From: Candidatus Peribacteria bacterium
Lineage (GTDB): Bacteria > Patescibacteriota > Gracilibacteria > Peribacterales > Peribacteraceae
Length of the DNA stretch: 64,000 nucleotides
Reading direction: 5' to 3'
NCBI GenBank assembly: GCA_023245765.1
Contig: JAHFJP010000001.1
Coordinates: 23,664-87,663, forward strand
Shown here: piece by piece, positions 19,021 to 27,291 of the stretch
Layout: every line of letters begins with the position of its first letter
Numbering within the stretch: position 1 is the stretch's first letter
The notes under the pieces: generated by a model
The model's input: the letters and a program-made list of their open reading frames with translations, nothing else
Told to the model about the DNA's origin: nothing
Databases searched by the model: none
Position numbers and translations under genes: made by a program

Positions 19021-19731
19021 GTGAATCAGGAGCCAATTCTCATCGAGCCTCTGTCGCCACTCAAGCCGATTTATCTGATGTCCGAACAAGGAGTGACCGA
19101 CGACCAGATGCGGGCTATTACCGAGGGTATTCATGCGGTGCTCAATGTGGCGCAACAGAAAATGCCAATTTATGACTTTGGTCATTGGCGTCATACGCAG
19201 TGGCGTGACAATGGACAATTGCGGCCGTTCCACAGTGTTGATTGGTATCTTGAACGAGCACAAGAAGAGAGCGATCGTGCAGAGCAACTAAACGCAGACA
19301 CCCTGCTCAATCTGCTCGCCATGGAACCCTGGCGCAATCCCGATGAGGGCGGTCAACGTCATTATGACGTCGTTGTTCTCCAGAGTGATCTGTATTCCGG
19401 AAGCGACAACAACCGTTTCATTATTGGAGGAGCGTATCCCGATCTGGGAGCGGCGATCTCCGTGAACAGATTTCAAGGATTGGAACCATCGTTGCAATTT
19501 GATTGCATCGTGACGGAGACCATCCACGAGATGGGCCATGTTTTCGGACTCATACCTCCTGGGCGTCAAAGGAATGTTGAAGAATCGTTGGGAAAGCACT
19601 GCACAAACGTCTGTAGTATGCGACAGGGGGTGAATGTGCCGATGGATTGGATTCGGTTTACCCGCGATCGTCTTCAGCAAGGACCATTCTGCACTGACTG
19701 TGAACAGGACCTGCGAGGGTTCTTTGCATAA
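19021..19731 (+). CDS. Archaemetzincin-like zinc metalloprotease (predicted)
   Basis: TETIHEMGHVFGLIPPGR...HCTNVCSM...CTDC matches the HEXXHXXG plus Cys-cluster/Met layout of archaemetzincins. GTG start. Confidence 0.65.
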   Translation: MNQEPILIEPLSPLKPIYLMSEQGVTDDQMRAITEGIHAVLNVAQQKMPIYDFGHWRHTQWRDNGQLRPFHSVDWYLERAQEESDRAEQLNADTLLNLLAMEPWRNPDEGGQRHYDVVVLQSDLYSGSDNNRFIIGGAYPDLGAAISVNRFQGLEPSLQFDCIVTETIHEMGHVFGLIPPGRQRNVEESLGKHCTNVCSMRQGVNVPMDWIRFTRDRLQQGPFCTDCEQDLRGFFA

Positions 19732-19898
19732 ATGATGCATTCTTTTTAAGCATGCTGTACACTCCGAGCGTGATCCGCTTCATCACCACGACCGCGACGA
19801 CCACGACCCTCCTGTAGGGATGGCTCTCGCGTGCGGTGAATCCCAGAGCCTCCCCCTACCGAGGTTCTTTTTTTTCCTGTACGTTTCCCCGTACCACC

Positions 19899-22235
19899 AT
19901 GCCGCTCGATACCTATTCCAAGCTGATTGAACTGCTCGATCAGCATAAAGCGAAGTACCGCCTGATCGATCACGAGCCCGAGGGCCGGACCGAAATCGTG
20001 AGCAAGATGCGCGGCAACAACGTCTCGCAGGCGGCGAACTGCATTGTCATGATGTTGAAGATTGGGAAGAAAGAGACGAAGTACGTCCTCGCTGTCTATC
20101 CCGCGGATAGGAAGCTTGATTTCAATGCAGTGAAAGCATTGTTCAATGGAACCTACGCGTCGTTCGCGACCAAGGAGAAAGCGGAAGAACTTGCGGGCAG
20201 CGTTCTTGGGACGGTGCTGCCGTTTTCCTTCAATGACGATCTCGAACTCATTGTCGATCCTCTTCTTCTGGAGAATGAGGAGATCTTCTTCAATGCCGCA
20301 CGGTTGGATCGTTCCATGGCGCTGAAAACGAAAGACTATGTCGCGATCACGAAACCGCGGCTCGAATCCATCGCGCAGTCAGCATCATCCGCATCAACCG
20401 GAGTCGCGGTTTCACCGGGCAAAAAGAAAGAAGGACCTGTCGTCGATGATCTCTACAAACTGCGCCACTCGCTCGCACACGTGCTCGCGCAGGCGGTGAC
20501 TAAACTCTGGCCCGCGACCAAGATCACGATTGGGCCGCCAATTGAGTACGGCTGTTACTACGATTTCCTCTTCGAGAAGCCAATTTCCGAGGAGCACTTC
20601 CCCGCGATCGAGAAGGAGATGAAGAAGATCATTCAACAAGGTCAGACCTTCCGATGCGATGAACTTTCCGCAGCCGATGCCAAGAAATTTTGGAAGGGTC
20701 GCAAGCAGCAGTTCAAAGTCGAACTCATTGAAGATCTGGAGAAGAACGACAAGGTCACGACCGTGACCAACTACGCCAACCTCGGTCCGAAAGGGGAGGA
20801 GACGTTCGTCGATCTCTGTCGTGGCGGCCATGTGGAGAATCTGAAGGAAATTCCCGTCGACGCATTCAAGATCATGACATTGGCCGGTGCCTACTGGAGA
20901 GGGGATGAGAAGCGCGAGCAGCTCACCCGGATTTATGTCGCCGCGTTCCCATCGAAAGCCGAACTCGATCAATATCTGCTGATTCTCGAAGAGGCCCGCA
21001 AGCGCGACCACCGCAAGCTTGGCAAGGAACTTGATCTCTTCACGTTCAGCGAACTCGTCGGGCCCGGACTTCCTTTATGGACTCCGCGGGGAACACTGCT
21101 GCGGAATTTATTGGATGGCTATGTGTGGGAACTGCGCAGCGCGAAAGGCTACGAGCGCGTGACGATCCCGCACATCACCAAAAAAGAACTCTACGAGACG
21201 TCCGGGCACTGGCAGAAATTCCAGAACGATCTGTTCCATGTGCGGACGCGTGAGGGGCATGACTTCTGCATGAAGCCGATGAACTGCCCGCACCACACGC
21301 AGATCTTCGCGAGCAATCAACGGAGTTACCGCGATATGCCGCAGCGGTACGCCGAAACCACGACCTGCTACCGCGACGAGCAGACGGGTGAACTGCACGG
21401 GCTCTCGCGCGTTCGGGCCTTTACGCAAGATGACGCGCACGTCTTCTGTCGTCCAAGTCAGGCGAAAGACGAGATCCTGAAGATCTGGGAGATCGTCGAT
21501 ACGTTCTACCAGACGGTCGGATTTGGAAAGCTCCGCGTACGTCTCTCACTGCACGATCCTGCTGCGTTTGAAAAATATCTCGGCACGCCCGCGATGTGGA
21601 AGAATGCGGAAGGGGAGCTCCGGAGTATCGCGGTCGATCGCAAGGCGGACTTCTTTGAAGCACCCGGTGAGGCGGCATTCTACGGTCCCAAAGTCGACTT
21701 CATTGCAAAAGATTCCATCGGACGCGAGTGGCAGGTGGCGACGATCCAGCTCGATATCAACATGCCCGAGCGGTTTGACCTCTTCTGCATCGATGAGAAG
21801 GGCAACCACGAACGCTGCGTGATGATCCATGCGGCGATCATGGGATCGCTCGAGCGCTTCCTCTCGATCTTCATCGAACATCATGCGGGCCTCTTCCCGC
21901 TCTGGGTCGCGCCTGTACAGGTGGGCCTCATCCCCGTTGCGGGAAGTCATGAAGATGCCGCCCGCGCGCTCGAGGCACAGCTCAAACAACACGGCATCCG
22001 GACGCAGTTCTTCGGTCATGAAGACTCACTGGGGAAGAGAATCCGTGATGGAGAGATGTGGAAGATTCCCTATCTGCTCGTGATGGGGGATAAGGAGGTG
22101 GAAGCGAAGAGTGTGACGGTCCGCAACGTCAAAACCAAGAAGCAGGTAACGGCGTCGATCCATGAGTTCCTCACCAAGACGATGGAGGACGTTCGGGACA
22201 GACGGTTGGAAGCGTCGATTGGAATACTAGAGTAA
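19899..22235 (+). CDS. thrS: Threonyl-tRNA synthetase with N-terminal YbaK/INS-like deacylase domain
   Basis: Residues ~1-165 YbaK-like (LDQHKAKYRLIDHEPEGRTEIVSKMRGNNVSQAANCIVMML...KYVLAVYPADRKLDFNAVK); then SAD domain LRHSLAHVLAQAV, DLCRGGHVENL, and the class II core. Confidence 0.9.
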   Translation: MPLDTYSKLIELLDQHKAKYRLIDHEPEGRTEIVSKMRGNNVSQAANCIVMMLKIGKKETKYVLAVYPADRKLDFNAVKALFNGTYASFATKEKAEELAGSVLGTVLPFSFNDDLELIVDPLLLENEEIFFNAARLDRSMALKTKDYVAITKPRLESIAQSASSASTGVAVSPGKKKEGPVVDDLYKLRHSLAHVLAQAVTKLWPATKITIGPPIEYGCYYDFLFEKPISEEHFPAIEKEMKKIIQQGQTFRCDELSAADAKKFWKGRKQQFKVELIEDLEKNDKVTTVTNYANLGPKGEETFVDLCRGGHVENLKEIPVDAFKIMTLAGAYWRGDEKREQLTRIYVAAFPSKAELDQYLLILEEARKRDHRKLGKELDLFTFSELVGPGLPLWTPRGTLLRNLLDGYVWELRSAKGYERVTIPHITKKELYETSGHWQKFQNDLFHVRTREGHDFCMKPMNCPHHTQIFASNQRSYRDMPQRYAETTTCYRDEQTGELHGLSRVRAFTQDDAHVFCRPSQAKDEILKIWEIVDTFYQTVGFGKLRVRLSLHDPAAFEKYLGTPAMWKNAEGELRSIAVDRKADFFEAPGEAAFYGPKVDFIAKDSIGREWQVATIQLDINMPERFDLFCIDEKGNHERCVMIHAAIMGSLERFLSIFIEHHAGLFPLWVAPVQVGLIPVAGSHEDAARALEAQLKQHGIRTQFFGHEDSLGKRIRDGEMWKIPYLLVMGDKEVEAKSVTVRNVKTKKQVTASIHEFLTKTMEDVRDRRLEASIGILE

Positions 22236-22317
22236 TAGAATATTAGGGCTTCGCAGTAAACGAGGTCAGCGCCCCCGGACGTCCCTAGTAGTCTAGTATT
22301 CTAGTACTCTACTATTC
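22221..22317. repeat. Inverted-arm short tandem repeat element B (8-bp period)
   Basis: Left arm aatactag agtaatag aatattag (overlaps thrS stop); right arm ctagtagt ctagtatt ctagtact ctactatt, 4 nt before lgt. Confidence 0.85.
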
Positions 22318-22321
22318 CCGC

Positions 22322-23245
22322 ATGTTTCAAGCCTTCGAAATCGGCCCCTTCCTGATCTGGACCCGCCTCATCTTCATCCTTGTCGGTATCTGGCTCAGTA
22401 CGGAGTTCTTTTTGCGCATTGCCGAGAGCGCCAATCTCAGCCTCCAGCATTTTCGCGATCACAGTCTGTGGTACGTGGTCGCGTTCGTGACCGGAGGCAG
22501 ATTTGTGGCCATCCTCGCCGATTACAAGGCGTACCTGCGCGAACCGCTGAGGACGTTCTTCCTGCACGACGGGAACTTCAGCTTCCTCGGCGGTGCAATC
22601 GGCATTGGCGTGGTTCTCTACATCGTCACACGCGGGCAGCGCACGACGTTCCTCCAGTGGCTGGATGCACTGCTGCCGGCTGCTACGCTCGGTCTTGTCT
22701 TCTCCTGGCTTGGATCCTTCTTCGCGGGGGATGCCTACGGCAAGCCGACCGACATGTTTTGGGGCGTCATCTACGACGCGAGCAATGTCCGTTACACGAT
22801 TCCGCTGCATCCCGTGCAGATGTACTACGCACTCTTTTACTTCCTGCTCACATTTCTGCTCCTGATTATCCGAAAGCGCAGTAAGCGCGTGGGGGCCGAG
22901 ACGCTCTTTGGCATCGTCGTGGCCTGCCTTGGAACGTTCCTGCTCGAAACGTATCGCGGGGACTTCAGCATTCCGGTCTTCGCCACGCTGTTCGATTTCA
23001 TCTTGCTGACGTTCCTCTTCGTGAGCCTTGGCGTGTTCGCGCTCATCGAAAATCGCATCAGCAAATCCGTCTCGCTCGGGTACGAAGCGGCGCTCTTCAC
23101 TGCCACGATTGCCTACATGTTCGCGCGTCCGTGGCTCGACTTCGAAACATATGAACTGCGCATCAGTCAGCTTCTCGCCGTACTGGCGCTGCTCGTGACC
23201 GTTGTGTATGTTGTGGTGGAACGACGGAGGTATCCGTACTTTTGA
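22322..23245 (+). CDS. lgt: Prolipoprotein diacylglyceryl transferase
   Basis: WYVVAFVTGGRFVAIL, GNFSFLGGAIGIG, GDAYGKPTD, PLHPVQMYYALFYF. Confidence 0.9.
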   Translation: MFQAFEIGPFLIWTRLIFILVGIWLSTEFFLRIAESANLSLQHFRDHSLWYVVAFVTGGRFVAILADYKAYLREPLRTFFLHDGNFSFLGGAIGIGVVLYIVTRGQRTTFLQWLDALLPAATLGLVFSWLGSFFAGDAYGKPTDMFWGVIYDASNVRYTIPLHPVQMYYALFYFLLTFLLLIIRKRSKRVGAETLFGIVVACLGTFLLETYRGDFSIPVFATLFDFILLTFLFVSLGVFALIENRISKSVSLGYEAALFTATIAYMFARPWLDFETYELRISQLLAVLALLVTVVYVVVERRRYPYF

Positions 23246-23251
23246 TTTTTT

Positions 23252-23288
23252 CGCGGCCTGCGGCCGCGTGCGCAGGTAGGAATACCTG
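23252..23288. terminator. Two tandem hairpins after lgt, possible terminator or repeat
   Basis: CGCGGCC-TGC-GGCCGCG and CAGGTA-GGAA-TACCTG. Confidence 0.4.
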
Positions 23289-23306
23289 TGCTGGGAACTT
23301 CATTCT

Positions 23307-23615
23307 ATGTCCTTCTTCTTTTCCCTCCTCACCGACAATCCTGCGATCAGGATGCTGCAGCTGTCGCTCCTGGGTGCGGCGGTCGTGGCGATTTATCTGG
23401 TCTTTTACACGACGCGCGATATCCTTTTGCGCACGCGGTCGTTTGTGTATCAACTCCTCTGCATTCTTCTCGTCGCCGTGCTTCCGGTCCTCGGCTTCTT
23501 CCTCTATCTTCTGATCCGGCCTGCGTCGACGGTGCGTGAGCGGGAAACGGAGAAGATGCTGAGAAAAATTCTGAAGAAAGAACTTTCCTCTTCACCTTCA
23601 CCACCCACCCCATGA
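23307..23615 (+). CDS. Small membrane protein
   Basis: Two hydrophobic segments; overlaps next gene by 4 nt. Confidence 0.7.
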   Translation: MSFFFSLLTDNPAIRMLQLSLLGAAVVAIYLVFYTTRDILLRTRSFVYQLLCILLVAVLPVLGFFLYLLIRPASTVRERETEKMLRKILKKELSSSPSPPTP

Positions 23616-24019
23616 TGAACATCCTCACGTACCTCTTCTATCCGAACCCGGGACACCTCACGTACGACAGCACTCAAACACTGATCGCGTTCGCCGTCTG
23701 CGGCGGACTTCTGCTCGTTGCGCTGCTGATCCGTTTCTGGCGGGCGCGACAGATCAATGCGATCACCAAAAAGCTCAGCCGCTCCTGGTCGGCCGTCAGT
23801 TTCTGGTTCGGCGTGATCGGGCTGGTGCTGATCGTGTCCCGCGTCGAGAAGATCCAGTTTGTCGCGATGCGCTTCCTCTGGGTGATCTGGGCGGTTTTGC
23901 TCGTTGCTCTCGTGCTGCTCCAATACAGGATCTACCGCATGCGACACTACGAGCTCATGCCCCGGAAGGTGGCACCCGACGATCCGCGCGCGAAATACCT
24001 GCCGGGAAAGAAGAAATAG
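23612..24019 (+). CDS. Membrane protein, unknown
   Basis: Four hydrophobic segments; ATGA coupling with previous gene. Confidence 0.75.
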   Translation: MMNILTYLFYPNPGHLTYDSTQTLIAFAVCGGLLLVALLIRFWRARQINAITKKLSRSWSAVSFWFGVIGLVLIVSRVEKIQFVAMRFLWVIWAVLLVALVLLQYRIYRMRHYELMPRKVAPDDPRAKYLPGKKK

Positions 24020-24080
24020 ACATTCGGCTACCCAATAATGAATTGACTTCGCCGCAAGGTACGACGAAAATGCTCCTCCT

Positions 24081-24920
24081 ATGCCGTTAAAGCATTTGAC
24101 GGAGACCGTTCTCGTCGTGCTGCTTGCGCTCGTGACGATCGTCACGGGTGTCGTCGTATCAACCCTCCCGCATATTCCCGAGGGCTTCTTCCCGTGGACC
24201 ATCATCTTCGTCGCGACGGTGCTCTTCCCCGCACTCGTGTACCCGCTTCTCAAGAACAACCGTGCCGATTACGCATTCCGCGCGCTGCATTTTGCGCCGG
24301 TGGCGATTACGATTGTCTGGATGTTCGTTGAGATTGCGATTCTCAAGCAGCCGCGCCTGGAAATCCTGCACCGGATCTACACCTGGGGCTGGAGCGCTCC
24401 GGCCGTCGCGCTCACGTTTCTGCTCCTTGCGGTCTTCTGCTTGCAGGTCATCCGCCGCCGCGTGCCGCGCATCACACTCCTGATTCTCTTCTTTGTGCCA
24501 TTCATCGCCAGCGCGTATGCCAGTGAGAACTACACGCACTGGAACACGCAGCTTGCGGCACTGCTGTGGGAAGCGAAGGAGCCCGTCATCATCGCGCAGA
24601 ACTCTTCGTCGAGCATGAGCTCGATGCTCTCGCAGAGCGCAAAGGGTGAAAAGAACCTGGCATCGTCCTCGGTGCCCGAAGAGGAAGCCTGGCGGCAGAA
24701 GCTCCGCGAGGTGGAAGAAGGCAAAACACATTCTTCCGTGACGGCCAAGGGTCCGCTCCAGGGCATTGAGGCTGCGGCGAGTCTCTCCGAGGGAAAGAAG
24801 ATCGTCGCCCACAAACGCACGAAACTCCCCAAATCCGGAGGGGAGATGGAGGCGATGGCAATTTTCATCATTGCTGCGTATGCAGCGGTGCTCCACAAGA
24901 GAGCAATGAACGTTGCGTAG
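24081..24920 (+). CDS. Membrane protein, unknown
   Basis: Multiple hydrophobic segments and a long cytoplasmic-like charged region. Confidence 0.75.
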   Translation: MPLKHLTETVLVVLLALVTIVTGVVVSTLPHIPEGFFPWTIIFVATVLFPALVYPLLKNNRADYAFRALHFAPVAITIVWMFVEIAILKQPRLEILHRIYTWGWSAPAVALTFLLLAVFCLQVIRRRVPRITLLILFFVPFIASAYASENYTHWNTQLAALLWEAKEPVIIAQNSSSSMSSMLSQSAKGEKNLASSSVPEEEAWRQKLREVEEGKTHSSVTAKGPLQGIEAAASLSEGKKIVAHKRTKLPKSGGEMEAMAIFIIAAYAAVLHKRAMNVA

Positions 24921-24951
24921 TGAAAAGTTGAAAGTGGAAAGTGAAAAGTGA
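24920..24951 (+). repeat. 7-bp tandem repeat GTGAAAA upstream of eno
   Basis: gtgaaaa gttgaaa gtggaaa gtgaaaa gtgaacc; reverse complement of the unit before dnaA. Confidence 0.75.
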
Positions 24952-24968
24952 ACCTGTATGATCTTGCC

Positions 24969-26246
24969 ATGTCTGCAATCAAGACTCTTCATGCGCGTCA
25001 GATATTAGATTCGCGGGGCACACCGACGGTTGAGGTGGATTGCCTGCTTGATGACGGCTCCTTCGGGCGTGCCGCAGTTCCGTCGGGTGCATCCACCGGC
25101 AGTCATGAGGCGCTGGAACTGCGGGACGGCAACAAGAAGGTCTACAACGGCAAGTCGGTGAGTAAGGCTGTTTCCAACGTCAATGACATCATCGCCAAGA
25201 AATTGAAAGGAACGCCGGTGTCGGATCAACGCACGCTGGATCAGATCATGATCGATCTCGACGGTGCGCCGAACAAATCCAGGCTGGGTGCAAATGCTAT
25301 TCTCGCAGTCTCGATGGCGGTCTGTCGTGCCCGGGCGGTGTCGGAGAAGGCACCGCTCTGGAAGTCGCTCGCAGATCAATTCGATGTGAAGCTCGAGAAG
25401 GACGTGAAGCTGCCCGTTCCGCTCATGAACGTGCTCAACGGTGGCGCCCATGCGGATTCGGGCCTCAGCTTCCAGGAATTCATGATCGTTCCAGTTGATT
25501 TTCCGTCATTTGCCGAAGCCCTCCGTGCCGGTGCCGAGGTGTTCTACGCGCTCAAGGACATGCTCAAGAAGTTCCAGTACGTGATCGCCGTGGGGGACGA
25601 AGGGGGATTCGCTCCGCACGTGGCCGATGCCGATCATGCGTTCTCGATCCTCACACACGCGATCGAGGATGCCGGTTACGCAGGCAAGGTCAAACTCGCG
25701 ATCGACTGCGCCGCGTCGGAGTTCTACAACGATGGAAAATACATCGCGGACCGCAAAACATTCACCTCTGCACAGCTGACGGACTATTACGCGCATCTGG
25801 CCGAGAAGTATCCGATCGTCAGCATTGAAGACAGCCATGCGGAAGATGACTGGGACGGTTTCATTCTGATGCAGAAAAAGATGGGGAAGGGGATGCAGCT
25901 TGTCGGCGACGATCTCTTTGTGACCAACACGCAGCGCATCACCGATGGCATCAAGAAGAACGCGGCCAATGCCGTCCTCATCAAGCTGAACCAGATCGGC
26001 ACGGTCAGTGAAACGGCCGATGCGATCCAAATGTCGCAGAAGAACGGCTGGAACAGCATCGCGAGCCACCGCAGCGGCGAAACCGAAGACACCTTCATCG
26101 CCCACCTCGCGGTCGGCCTCCAGACCGGACAGATTAAGACCGGCTCCCTGAGCCGCACCGACCGGATCTGCAAATACAACGAGCTGCTCAGGATTGAAGA
26201 AGAACTCGGTAAAAAGGCTGTCTACAAGAGTCCTTTCGGAGTATGA
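24969..26246 (+). CDS. eno: Enolase
   Basis: IKTLHARQILDSRGTPTVEVDC, VPLMNVLNGGAHADSGLSFQEFMIVP, LIKLNQIGTVSET, SHRSGETEDTFIAHLAVG. Confidence 0.97.
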   Translation: MSAIKTLHARQILDSRGTPTVEVDCLLDDGSFGRAAVPSGASTGSHEALELRDGNKKVYNGKSVSKAVSNVNDIIAKKLKGTPVSDQRTLDQIMIDLDGAPNKSRLGANAILAVSMAVCRARAVSEKAPLWKSLADQFDVKLEKDVKLPVPLMNVLNGGAHADSGLSFQEFMIVPVDFPSFAEALRAGAEVFYALKDMLKKFQYVIAVGDEGGFAPHVADADHAFSILTHAIEDAGYAGKVKLAIDCAASEFYNDGKYIADRKTFTSAQLTDYYAHLAEKYPIVSIEDSHAEDDWDGFILMQKKMGKGMQLVGDDLFVTNTQRITDGIKKNAANAVLIKLNQIGTVSETADAIQMSQKNGWNSIASHRSGETEDTFIAHLAVGLQTGQIKTGSLSRTDRICKYNELLRIEEELGKKAVYKSPFGV

Positions 26247-26253
26247 TGTGGAT

Positions 26254-26511
26254 ATGAAGAAGAAGCGCTTCGTTAGCAGGAAGAACCAGCCAGCACGCTC
26301 TCTGCCCGTTCTTATCGAACGAGACGAGGGAGGGATGTACATCGTTGAATGTCCCATTCTCTCAGGGTGTTATTCGCAGGGAAAAACACTTGATGACGCA
26401 CTGAAGAATATCCAGGAAGTCATTGCACTTGTGAGCGAAGAAGAGCCGAATCGGGCTATTCTCCGCGATTACCTGCCACGTGAAATCAGCTTCCATACGA
26501 TCACGATCTGA
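26254..26511 (+). CDS. hicB: HicB-like antitoxin
   Basis: LPVLIERDEGGMYIVECPILSGCYSQGKTLDDALKNIQEVIAL. Confidence 0.85.
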   Translation: MKKKRFVSRKNQPARSLPVLIERDEGGMYIVECPILSGCYSQGKTLDDALKNIQEVIALVSEEEPNRAILRDYLPREISFHTITI

Positions 26512-26513
26512 GA

Positions 26514-26741
26514 ATGACAATCTTTCCCATCGTTTCCGGACGGGAAGCGGTGAAGTGTTTTCTGCGTCTCGGATATGTTCTTGTGAGGCAACGCGGGAGT
26601 CACATGCGTTTAACTCATCCTTCGGATAGGAACAGGAAGTCTCTCACTATTCCCGATCACCGAGAGTTGGGAAAAGGACTGCTCAGAAAGTTGCTGCGTG
26701 ACGCTCAGATCACTGTCGATGATTTTTTGAAGTTGCTGTAA
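26514..26741 (+). CDS. hicA: HicA-like toxin
   Basis: SGREAVKCFLRLGYVLVRQRGSHMRLTHPSDRNRKSLTIPDHRELGKGLLRKLLRDAQI. Confidence 0.9.
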   Translation: MTIFPIVSGREAVKCFLRLGYVLVRQRGSHMRLTHPSDRNRKSLTIPDHRELGKGLLRKLLRDAQITVDDFLKLL

Positions 26742-26979
26742 TCCAGAACCGTTTCAACCACGGCAGCGTCAGCGTCGAGAAGACGTACGAGATCGTTGGA
26801 ATGAGTGAGAGCAACAGAAAACGTTCTTCACCAATCAGCCAGAGCAGGAGTACTGCGGTGAGGTACGTCAGCAGAGCGAGAAAAGCCCGCCGCGTGAAAC
26901 TGACCTCCCACGCTTTCTCCGCTTCGACGCGACGATTTCGTTCAAGAATCAATTCCAGTGACCGTTCAAGATTTGTCAT
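26710..26979 (-). CDS. Small two-TM membrane protein
   Basis: MTNLERSLELILERNRRVEAEKAWEVSFTRRAFLALLTYLTAVLLLWLIG...; shorter start chosen at 26979. Confidence 0.7.
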   Translation of the reverse strand: MTNLERSLELILERNRRVEAEKAWEVSFTRRAFLALLTYLTAVLLLWLIGEERFLLLSLIPTISYVFSTLTLPWLKRFWITATSKNHRQ

Positions 26980-27000
26980 ACAAGTTATGAATGAATTTCG

Positions 27001-27038
27001 TGGCCCCGCACAACTCGCTGCGCTCGTATGCGGGGCCA
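27001..27038. repeat. Modular palindromic repeat
   Basis: TGGCCCCGCA-...ACTCGCTGCGCTCG...-TGCGGGGCCA; inner core nearly identical to that of the repeat at 5372-5403. Confidence 0.75.
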
Positions 27039-27094
27039 AAGATCTTCGGCTTCACGCTTCGCCCTTCGGGCTCGCGTTCAGCTCGAATTCACTT

Positions 27095-27171
27095 TGGTCG
27101 GGACGACAGGACTTGAACCTGCGACCTCATGCACCCCATGCATGCGCTCTAGCCAACTGAGCTACGTCCCG
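27095..27171 (-). tRNA. tRNA-Pro (anticodon GGG), CCA encoded
   Basis: Reverse complement CGGGACGTAGCTCAGTTGGCTAGAGCGCATGCATGGGGTGCATGAGGTCGCAGGTTCAAGTCCTGTCGTCCCGACCA. Confidence 0.95.
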
Positions 27172-27291
27172 ATTGTGAAGGATCCTACAGCATGCATGAA
27201 CGGCGTGACAGCCGCTCCCGTTTGTCAAAATATCCAGCTTTAGACCATTGAATTCCGAGGGTCGCGAGACTAGACTGGGCCATCAAAATTT

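Noticed and set aside
17492-19036. 514-aa minus-strand ORF
   Set aside because: Antisense to dnaA, which is unambiguous; a high-GC shadow frame.
19783-19862. Imperfect hairpin TAGGGATGGCTCT...AGAGCCTCCCCCTA before thrS
   Set aside because: Mismatched and long-looped; resembles the GTAGGGGC repeats only loosely, so not counted as a member.
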